NCBI RefSeq assembly: GCF_026262505.1
Contig: NC_067206.1
Location: forward strand, 37,833,660 to 37,897,659
Reading direction: 5' to 3'
Length of the DNA stretch: 64,000 bases
Source of the DNA: Trichomonas vaginalis G3
Lineage: Eukaryota; Parabasalia; Trichomonadida; Trichomonadidae
The position numbers were made by a program, and so were the translations under genes. Positions 57,398 to 64,000 of this stretch are shown piece by piece (within the stretch, counting starts at the first letter, position 1; every line of letters begins with the position of its first letter). The notes under the pieces were generated by a model. That model was not told the origin of the DNA. It did no database searches and was given only the letters and a program-made list of their open reading frames with translations.

Positions 57398-59086
57398 TTA
57401 TTCACTAGCAGGGGCTGATAAATCATAATCGTCGAGAAGTACGATAGGTGGTCCCACCTGTTTAATCTGTATGGAGAGGCAAACGTGACGTAAGAAGCAT
57501 AACACTGGTTTCTCAGTATATTTAATAGACTCTGCTGTTGGCTTAACTGTAAGCTTATATGTAATAGGTGAATTAGATAACTGACCCTGTTGGAATGTAT
57601 AATCAGTTTCGCAAGGGAATCCACATAGGTAATGACCTAAGTCATTTGACTCGATTCCAAATTGAGGGACTGATGTGGTTGTGATAGACCTCATGACATC
57701 ATAGTTGAAGCCAACAGTATCGTTATTATTGTTAGTGGCATTTGCCTGCATCTCATAGAAGATTGGATCATTAGATGCTTGAGCCTCAGCGGGTATGTTA
57801 CCATATGCTCCACAGTTCAATTGAATTTGTTCAAACAATGGATTTTCATAGGTAGTGTTATAATTAGGTGTTTTCTTAAATAGTGTATAAATGGTGTTCA
57901 CATATAATGGAGTAAATGCTGCCGTGAATGTACAAGGAGTTCCTTCACCTTTAGCCATTGAACCATCCATAGTAATGCAGTCAATTCTTTTGATTGGGAA
58001 GTTTAGAGTCTTTGCCGAATATCTTGTCACCAAATCACTATAGATGTTAGGGTCCAAAGAGAATGAGTTACAGTATGTAATCATTTCAAAGAAGTTTGCA
58101 TTCTTCTTAGTGAACTTAATAAACTTGGTACCAAATGATATCGTACTCTTATCGGCATTCCAAGTTACAGTATCAATAACTTTGATACCTTCATAGATAG
58201 GAGTGAAGTGATTAGTGATTGGAATATAGCTTGTAACATTGGCTTGCATGTTCGGTAATGGTAGAATATCCTGATAACTTAATGGTGTCCAAACCATACC
58301 AGCAATACTGAACTTAACCTTAAGTTGTAAGTTACCAGCAAACGCTGGAAGGAATCTAATGTTATTAAGTATTAGGAATCTTCTTAGGTCAATCTTGATT
58401 GGTATGTGGAACTTTAATGTAGTTGCACCACTAATTGGTTTATTGAACTCAATAATCTGTCCAGAACGAACTGTATCACATCTATTGAAAACATCTTTAT
58501 GTCTAGCCTTACTAAATACATCAACTTTCTTAATAGCTTCTGTTGTAGATGCAGTAGAAGTAATGTAACCTTCTTCTCTAGCATTATCTTGTGTATAAAC
58601 ACTTTTACCATTAGCGATTAATTGATATGATTCAACAGCATAGAATGAATCAATGTATCCCAACCAAATTGCTGGAAGATGTGCACATGATTTGCCACCA
58701 GCATATTTAGTATCAATTGCTTTAATTGCTGTAACATTTGATCCTGTAGGAGCTGTCTCAACAGCTCTTTCTTTATATACTTCACCATCATATTTAGGAA
58801 CTTTTTCATCAGCTGGTTCAGTTTCTGTTGTAATTATGCACTCACCATCGACATAACCACTAATGAACGTATTATATAAGTCAATCATGTTCTCACCAGG
58901 TGGTGATATGTTAAATGTAATATAACCGTTATCAATAGTATTTGTCGGCATAGCTGGCACTTTTGTTGGGACATATCTATGGTTAGTATCTCCAATAGGA
59001 ACTGCCCCATCAACTTGATCGAAATAATATCTTACTTGTCTGATGGAATCAGCAATACTGTATGTATTGAGGTTATCGTTCAACAT
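57398..59086 (-). CDS. Family-2 copy II major capsid protein candidate
   Basis: The product has 562 residues and starts MLNDNLNTYSIADSIRQVRY. It is homologous along its length to 52740-54314, with ISPPGENMIDLYNTFI near 75 and KIDLRRFLILNNIRFLPAFA near 230, then GNLQLKVKFS, fitting the end of a first jelly roll. An acidic, lysine-containing insert near 95-125 is longer than in copy I and may be a surface loop. Looks whole. A double jelly-roll fold is the likely structure, by pattern and context. Confidence 0.72.
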   Translation of the reverse strand: MLNDNLNTYSIADSIRQVRYYFDQVDGAVPIGDTNHRYVPTKVPAMPTNTIDNGYITFNISPPGENMIDLYNTFISGYVDGECIITTETEPADEKVPKYDGEVYKERAVETAPTGSNVTAIKAIDTKYAGGKSCAHLPAIWLGYIDSFYAVESYQLIANGKSVYTQDNAREEGYITSTASTTEAIKKVDVFSKARHKDVFNRCDTVRSGQIIEFNKPISGATTLKFHIPIKIDLRRFLILNNIRFLPAFAGNLQLKVKFSIAGMVWTPLSYQDILPLPNMQANVTSYIPITNHFTPIYEGIKVIDTVTWNADKSTISFGTKFIKFTKKNANFFEMITYCNSFSLDPNIYSDLVTRYSAKTLNFPIKRIDCITMDGSMAKGEGTPCTFTAAFTPLYVNTIYTLFKKTPNYNTTYENPLFEQIQLNCGAYGNIPAEAQASNDPIFYEMQANATNNNNDTVGFNYDVMRSITTTSVPQFGIESNDLGHYLCGFPCETDYTFQQGQLSNSPITYKLTVKPTAESIKYTEKPVLCFLRHVCLSIQIKQVGPPIVLLDDYDLSAPASE

Positions 59087-59106
59087 CTTTCTCAGCTATA
59101 AAAAAT

Positions 59107-59556
59107 TTACAATCTTCTTATTCTTGGGATTATTCGTCTTATTTGTGGCTGAGGTTTAGGAGGTTCTGGTTCAGGCTCTGGTTCATCATCGAAGTGTATT
59201 CTTTTCTCTTCCATTGATTGAACATATTCTTGATTCTCTTTAGTTTCCTTCTCACGTTCAATTGGGTCCATGTTTGGTTCATTAACTACACTGTTACGTT
59301 CTAATATCTTTGTCATCATCTCTAACAACATTTTATTAGTATATGCTTGTTCTTCTTCTTTCTTCTCATCAACTTTAGGAGCTTCTTGAACAACAGGAGC
59401 TGGGGCAGGAGCTGGTGAATTCAATGGTGCCTTTCTCTTTCTAACTTGAACTGAACCATTCTTCATATGACAAACATAATATAATGGATGTTGTATTCCT
59501 TTAGCTTCATTCAATATGATTGATTGCTTTTCACTTGGTGAAAGTTTTGACGTCAT
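59107..59556 (-). CDS. Family-2 copy II K-N-G hairpin protein, 149 residues
   Basis: The start is taken at the ATG at 59556 (MTSKLSPSEKQSIILNEAKG), which aligns with the start of the copy I homologue. Then HPLYYVCHMKNGSVQVRKRK, an Ala/Pro linker, a charged helical middle, an acidic Pro/Glu stretch (EPEPEPEPPKPQ) and a basic end RRIIPRIRRL. It lies 20 bp upstream of the capsid gene on the same strand. Looks whole; function unknown. Confidence 0.55.
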   Translation of the reverse strand: MTSKLSPSEKQSIILNEAKGIQHPLYYVCHMKNGSVQVRKRKAPLNSPAPAPAPVVQEAPKVDEKKEEEQAYTNKMLLEMMTKILERNSVVNEPNMDPIEREKETKENQEYVQSMEEKRIHFDDEPEPEPEPPKPQPQIRRIIPRIRRL

Positions 59557-59590
59557 TTCTATCCTAATAAAATTTTTTACTCCTAACAAA

Positions 59591-59818
59591 ATGACTGAGA
59601 ATACTTTCGACAGAGAAGCACTCAAGAATGAACTTCGTGAAGAAATACTTAATGAACTCAAACCAAAAGAACAAACACAAGAAGAGAAACCAGCTAAACC
59701 AAAGCGTAAACTCACAGAGAAACAATTAGCTGCATTAGCAGCTGGACGCGCAAAGAATCCACGAATGATTGCAAAGAAATTGAGAGAAGAGGAAGAAGCT
59801 AAGAAAAATAATAAGTAA
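59591..59818 (+). CDS. Family-2 copy II small basic/helical protein, 75 residues
   Basis: The start is taken at the ATG at 59591 (MTENTFDREALKNELREEIL), matching the copy I homologue. Core KPKRKLTEKQLAALAAGRAK, then NPRMIAKKLREEEEAKK. It is transcribed divergently from the gene ending at 59107 (34 bp between ATGs) and converges on the polymerase with 4 bp between stops. Looks whole. Confidence 0.6.
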   Translation: MTENTFDREALKNELREEILNELKPKEQTQEEKPAKPKRKLTEKQLAALAAGRAKNPRMIAKKLREEEEAKKNNK

Positions 59819-59822
59819 GTGT

Positions 59823-62800
59823 TTAGAACTTTAACTTACGTTCAAAAGATGACTTCGTTGAAATAGTGAAGTCCTTATTTTTGTTGAAGCATGGTTTCGA
59901 ACCAATGCACAAGTCAAAGGTTATCTCATCACCTTCATAAAGAGATTTGTACAATTCCACGATGCTATATTTTTCCCCAACTTTCTCAGGGAAGAACAAA
60001 CCTTTCTTCTCGTCATAATGTACTTGTATCGCATCTGGGAACATTTGGTTTGCAGTAAGTGCAATTACGTCCTGTGTGATTCCCTTCATTCGACAGTGGA
60101 AAGCAATTTCCTTGAGGTCATTGGTTAATTCGTCGAGGTAAGTCTTCTTTCCAACGAATATAGATCTTTGTGCCTTAGACATATGTCCTGCAGTAATCTC
60201 TGCAAAGTCTGAATGAAATTGACCCAGTGCTTTTCCAATGAGTTCTCTGTTATACCTTCTCTTGTATTCTTCTGCTAACTTATCTAAGTCCTTCTCATAC
60301 AAGTGTAAACTATCTGTATCCTGATAGAACAACTTCAAGCCCAAATCTTCTGCTGTGAAGAATACTTCATTCATGATTCGTTTGGACATAGAAAGGATTG
60401 AAACACCTAATGGACAATAGTTAAAGTGACGAACGATAGGTTTAAATGACTTTACACATGAAAGTTCGGAATCGGGGATGAACTCTATTGTCTGTATGTC
60501 ATTATAGTTCTTAATGATATAGTCAGTGAGCTTATTGTCCTTGATGAAACGAATCTTTTTGTCAATGGGCTTTAATATCGTCTTACCATAGATACTGTTC
60601 AAAAGAAGTTTGATGATCTCTTGTATCGGATTACCTTCCTTCTTATACTTAGCACGTAATTCGAAGAGCTTCTTAACTTCATTCCTTATTGTCATGTCCC
60701 TTTTTCCATCATAATAGTATCCATCAATGACTTTGCATGAGATCTCTTGGAACTTGATCAGATCTTGAAGCGTAATGTGGTCTACGAACATCTTGCAGCA
60801 TGTATTGGAACTTCTGGCAACATGTAAGTCAGGGTTGATGTCAGGATTGACGACAATCAATGGGAATGCTGAGTTCTTACCGATCGACAAGATCTCGATC
60901 TGACAGTAAAATCCTGAGATGAACTTTTCCTTTGTTGGTTCAGCTTGGTCATCATCAAAGAGATGCTCCAACAAGTATTCACTGCTCTTCATCTCTTCTG
61001 TCATAACTTTTGGAATTCCTTCTAAACAGTAAAGTCTAGCAATTGCTGATGGATACAATGATACAGCATCGAAGTCAGTGATGAGTTCTCCTTCATTGTA
61101 TTGCTTCTTGTTCTCAGCTAGCATGCATCTTCCTCCTTGAATACACTTGGAAATATATTCACGAGGTTTTCCTGCAAGATCAAAGAGATTACCGTTCTTC
61201 CAATATACTCTCTTCTCAAAGAGTTTGTTTGAGATAGAACTTATTGAAACATAATCATAAGCATCTATTTCAAACTCAGTCATGAGGTCATTGCGGAACT
61301 TAAGAAAGCCATCTCGTAAAATGCGTACATCTTGACCGCAATAGAATGACGAATAAACTTCCATGTCAAAGTGTTCATCATCAATCTTGCAATCTTCAAT
61401 CTTCTCAATGTTCTCATTAAAAGCTTCAATATCTTTGACATGATTCATGGCATCATCGATGTTACCAACTTTAGTTGTATTAACTAACTCTTCCGTGTAG
61501 TAATTATATGGGAAAACTTCTTTTTCACCACTAGTGAGGTGAAACATTTCAGGGAATCTTTCCAACTTAGTTGAGATGATTGCATAAGAGTCTTTGAAGC
61601 AGAGAAGTTTTCCTTTGTACTTTCCTTGTATCTGCATCGTTTGTGAACCTTTGATGATTGGAGTTCCTGTAATCTCTTCTAACTGAGACATGAGAAAAGT
61701 GACATCGTACGATAAGTTGTGGAAATAAACTAAACTCTTATCTGGTAAAGCTTCGAGGAATTTTGACGCACAGTCACTTCCCCAAATTGATGTATAACCA
61801 TCATCGTCATCTTCCATGAAACAAATGTTGTATGCTTTGTGAATGTTTCCATCAGTTGATGCTTCGAAGTCAGCAAAGAAAACATGTTCTCTTGGGAACT
61901 TCATGTCTTTCTTCGTCTCTGAACTCCAATCTTTCTTCATCCTTGCGCAATAACGCTCATTGTATGTGAGGTCAATCATTTCTTCAAGGTTCTCATTATA
62001 CATCGTTGTGAAGTATGTGCAAAGTTCTCCTGTTCTAATTGGTTCGAAATAATTGTTAGCAAACAAGAGTTCAATGACTTTTGCAAGTGGTGTAACTAAC
62101 TTTGAGTTAATTGCATACCTTGTTTCATATCTTCTGTTAACTAACATCTTCTTCTCTAAAGTCCAATCCTTGCACAACTTACAAACATCTTCATAGTTCT
62201 TGATGAACATTGAACTTATTGGAAGCTTTTCGTTCAACATGTAGTGGTCATACATTAATAAAAGTTCTACTGTCATCTTTGGTTCTTCATCTGGTTCATA
62301 AGTATATGAATGATTTGAATACTTCTCGTTGTATTTGATGACATGGAACCTTATTCCTGTTTCTTTGGCAATAACCTTAATCTTTGACATTGGAAAATCT
62401 TTGACACGAATGATTTCCCTCATATGATTAATTGTTGCTTCGTCAACACCAGCTTGAATACAAGCGTAGATGAAACATGAATCTTTCATCATCTTCTTTG
62501 CTGTCTCTGCATTAAGTTCGTTGAAGATCTGATACCTCTCTAAGTTAATAGGTAATTTGCATGTCCATGTCCAAAGCTGACCATTACGTGACCTGTTTCT
62601 CTTCTTTGAATGGTTTTGTTTGATGATCTTGAGTGCGATCTTTTCTTGACCTGCTGCTCTCATCGTATCTAACATAACTTGTTCTTCAGCTGTGAGTTTA
62701 TATGGTGTGTACGTTCCTTTTCTCAAAGCAGAAGCATCAACATCTGAATAAGCTGTATAGTCAAAGATCTCGATCTTCCTTAACGAAGGAATACTACAAA

Positions 62801-63512
62801 GGAAGAAGTCATAGTTTGATTCAAGGACTTTAGATGCTAATTCTTGTACTTCTGCTATTGGAGCTTCATTAAGTAACTGATGAACTAATGATCCCATTGT
62901 ATTGATGTTCAAATGACGCAAAATGTTTCTCTTCTCATCAAAGTCGTAATAGAATGTCCACTTCTGTTTGAAAAGGTCTATCTGTCCAATGAACTTTGCC
63001 ATAACTCTTGGAAACATCTTGTTGAAGTAATCTTTTCCTCTTGGACTGTATTGGTCAATGTTAAACATAATGAATCTTTCTCCTGCTTTAGTTATTGGGT
63101 CTAACCATTTCTCATCAGGAAGTTTTTGACCATTAATGTTCTTAACAACGTAAAAGGCATTCTGTATTTCTTTGTATGCTAATTCGCTCTCATCAATCTT
63201 TGGTGGAGGGTCTGAGTATATTGGTTGCATCTCCATTAACGCTCTATTATGAGATCTCTGATCGTGATCTAAAGCAACTGGGGAATTTGAAGCTGGAACA
63301 TTCATGATACCATTGTAGTCATCATAGAAGCTCTTAGCATTCTTGAAAATATCTGCTACACTTCCTGTACCTCCTTGATTCTTAATTGCCAGAGCTAATT
63401 TATTGGTAATGTCTTTAGCTTTCTTAGGCATTTTGATCCCAAACATATCAAGCATACCTTTCTTATCTTCTGGTGAAAGGTTATTAACTAATCCTTTTAT
63501 AGCATTGAGCAT
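59823..63512 (-). CDS. Family-2 copy II protein-primed DNA polymerase B, 1229 residues
   Basis: It looks whole. The long N-terminal part (1-530) includes the box GIMNVPASNSPV near residue 68 and is probably the priming/terminal-protein region. Exonuclease motifs are HVFFADFEAST near 547, VYFHNLSYDVTFL near 600 and the YSSFYCGQDVRIL segment near 710. Palm motif A is ITDFDAVSLYPSAIARL near 819; motif B is LLNSIYGKTIL near 970; motif C is FYQDTDSLHLY near 1066. The C-terminus ends SSFERKLKF. There is no HNH insert, in contrast to family 1. The enzyme would copy linear DNA from a protein primer. It converges on the small basic gene. Confidence 0.93.
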   Translation of the reverse strand: MLNAIKGLVNNLSPEDKKGMLDMFGIKMPKKAKDITNKLALAIKNQGGTGSVADIFKNAKSFYDDYNGIMNVPASNSPVALDHDQRSHNRALMEMQPIYSDPPPKIDESELAYKEIQNAFYVVKNINGQKLPDEKWLDPITKAGERFIMFNIDQYSPRGKDYFNKMFPRVMAKFIGQIDLFKQKWTFYYDFDEKRNILRHLNINTMGSLVHQLLNEAPIAEVQELASKVLESNYDFFLCSIPSLRKIEIFDYTAYSDVDASALRKGTYTPYKLTAEEQVMLDTMRAAGQEKIALKIIKQNHSKKRNRSRNGQLWTWTCKLPINLERYQIFNELNAETAKKMMKDSCFIYACIQAGVDEATINHMREIIRVKDFPMSKIKVIAKETGIRFHVIKYNEKYSNHSYTYEPDEEPKMTVELLLMYDHYMLNEKLPISSMFIKNYEDVCKLCKDWTLEKKMLVNRRYETRYAINSKLVTPLAKVIELLFANNYFEPIRTGELCTYFTTMYNENLEEMIDLTYNERYCARMKKDWSSETKKDMKFPREHVFFADFEASTDGNIHKAYNICFMEDDDDGYTSIWGSDCASKFLEALPDKSLVYFHNLSYDVTFLMSQLEEITGTPIIKGSQTMQIQGKYKGKLLCFKDSYAIISTKLERFPEMFHLTSGEKEVFPYNYYTEELVNTTKVGNIDDAMNHVKDIEAFNENIEKIEDCKIDDEHFDMEVYSSFYCGQDVRILRDGFLKFRNDLMTEFEIDAYDYVSISSISNKLFEKRVYWKNGNLFDLAGKPREYISKCIQGGRCMLAENKKQYNEGELITDFDAVSLYPSAIARLYCLEGIPKVMTEEMKSSEYLLEHLFDDDQAEPTKEKFISGFYCQIEILSIGKNSAFPLIVVNPDINPDLHVARSSNTCCKMFVDHITLQDLIKFQEISCKVIDGYYYDGKRDMTIRNEVKKLFELRAKYKKEGNPIQEIIKLLLNSIYGKTILKPIDKKIRFIKDNKLTDYIIKNYNDIQTIEFIPDSELSCVKSFKPIVRHFNYCPLGVSILSMSKRIMNEVFFTAEDLGLKLFYQDTDSLHLYEKDLDKLAEEYKRRYNRELIGKALGQFHSDFAEITAGHMSKAQRSIFVGKKTYLDELTNDLKEIAFHCRMKGITQDVIALTANQMFPDAIQVHYDEKKGLFFPEKVGEKYSIVELYKSLYEGDEITFDLCIGSKPCFNKNKDFTISTKSSFERKLKF

Positions 63513-63555
63513 GTTGGTCTTTTATAACCGATAAAAAAATATACGTTATTTTTTT

Positions 63556-64000
63556 TTAATCGTCATCGTAATCATAATCGTACGAAGATTCTGTATCATC
63601 ATCACTGACATCATTGGTTTCTCTAACTTCTGGCTTATCTGGTTTAATCTCTATCACCATAAACATTGGTGACAATAATCGAACAGGCTGATCTTGGAAG
63701 TCAACTAAGGTAAACGTAACATTAGTTAGTTCCCATGGAAATGCATCTATCCATGGTGAGGATTCCTTACATATAAGTGGTTTACCAGATATCCAGAACT
63801 CATTGATGTTATAACATGTAGATCTGTACATGATCTTTCTTCGATCATCAACTTGGTCAATATTATTGAACCCAGAGATGACAGACATTGATGAACGAAG
63901 GTATAACTGATACCCGAAGTTGAGCATAGGTGGTTTTGGCATTTGTAGATAATAATTATGTACAATAGGTAGTTCTATTCCATATGCACCTAAAATAAGA
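63556..64000 (-). CDS. Family-2 copy II protein with acidic tail, partial at right edge
   Basis: The frame stays open to the window edge, so the start may lie beyond it; an internal ATG at 63942 gives MPKPPMLNFGYQLYLRSSMS. The product is beta-rich (VTFTLVDFQDQPVRLLSPMF) and ends in a very acidic, tyrosine-containing tail (DDDTESSYDYDYDDD). I do not recognise it; a minor virion protein is possible. It lies upstream of and co-directional with pPolB. Confidence 0.5.
   Translation of the reverse strand, partial: LILGAYGIELPIVHNYYLQMPKPPMLNFGYQLYLRSSMSVISGFNNIDQVDDRRKIMYRSTCYNINEFWISGKPLICKESSPWIDAFPWELTNVTFTLVDFQDQPVRLLSPMFMVIEIKPDKPEVRETNDVSDDDTESSYDYDYDDD

Larger units (their letters stand above)
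57398..64000. mobile_element. Polinton family 2, copy II (inverted, runs off right edge)
   Basis: Genes on the minus strand repeat the order of copy I in mirror image: capsid protein, K-N-G hairpin protein, small basic protein (opposite strand), pPolB, then another gene reaching the window edge. It lacks the 285-residue gene of copy I and is only moderately similar in protein sequence, so it is a divergent relative rather than a recent duplicate. No short double hairpins are seen in it. The visible genes all look whole. No end or target duplication can be placed in this window. Confidence 0.82.

Noticed and set aside
5033-64000. Search for an adenain-like cysteine protease gene, common in Polintons
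   Set aside because: I saw no H...[DN]...Q...C arrangement typical of the maturation protease in any gene of either family; it may lie outside the window for family 2.

Overview
The window looks like nuclear DNA of a trichomonad (parabasalid) protist, with Tritrichomonas or Trichomonas as the best guess. Host genes are few, compact, apparently intron-free and AT-rich. The rest is dominated by giant Maverick/Polinton virus-like elements, which are characteristic of trichomonad genomes. The host genes are: a HEAT-repeat importin-beta-like karyopherin (1-2640, minus, running off the left edge); an LC8-type dynein light chain (3134-3403, minus); a leucine-rich-repeat coiled-coil protein that starts 81 bp away on the other strand (3485-4564); an unrecognised protein (24272-25303, minus); and a PAQR/hemolysin III-type seven-helix membrane protein (26300-26968).

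Two full-length, closely related Polintons ('family 1') occupy 5033-23923 (copy A) and 28656-47697 (copy B). Each has terminal inverted repeats (TIRs) starting AGTAGTA and a perfect 6-bp target duplication (TCTGAA for A, GATTAT for B). Their left half carries a candidate terminal-protein gene, a protein-primed DNA polymerase B with an embedded HNH domain, a small coiled-coil gene, an rve integrase and two small genes. The middle carries a primase plus SF3 helicase gene bracketed by two oppositely oriented iteron-like arrays. The right half carries a phage-type fibre, capsid-region genes, an FtsK/A32-like packaging ATPase, a double-jelly-roll-type major capsid protein and a convergent pair of small amphipathic proteins. 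Both copies are fossils: A has roughly ten breaks and B roughly fifteen to twenty, with some genes still whole in each.

Copy B sits inside an older family-1 copy (D: 28217-28655 and 47704 to about 47908). Next to it is an inverted family-1 end fragment (C: about 47909-49963), into whose terminal repeat an apparently intact mariner (DD34D) transposon has jumped (47950-49253). At about 49963 fragment C joins abruptly to a second Polinton type ('family 2'), present as copy I (49964 to about 55740) and an inverted, divergent copy II (about 57398 to the right edge). The two family-2 copies lie tail to tail around a 1.6-kb spacer holding strong hairpins and a satellite with a 16-bp unit.

The most unusual pattern is a set of tiny GC-rich 'double hairpins': two stems of 4-5 bp with 3-nt loops, separated by about 0-3 nt. 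They are scattered through Polinton DNA of both families, differ between copies A and B, and sometimes lie inside reading frames. Other points of interest are the HNH domain inside pPolB, the inverted arrays around the helicase gene, a 22-residue motif linking the stand-alone left protein of family 1 to the N-terminus of family-2 pPolB, adenovirus pVI-like amphipathic proteins, replacement of the fibre tip between copies, and a poxvirus-late-promoter-like TAAATG start context.
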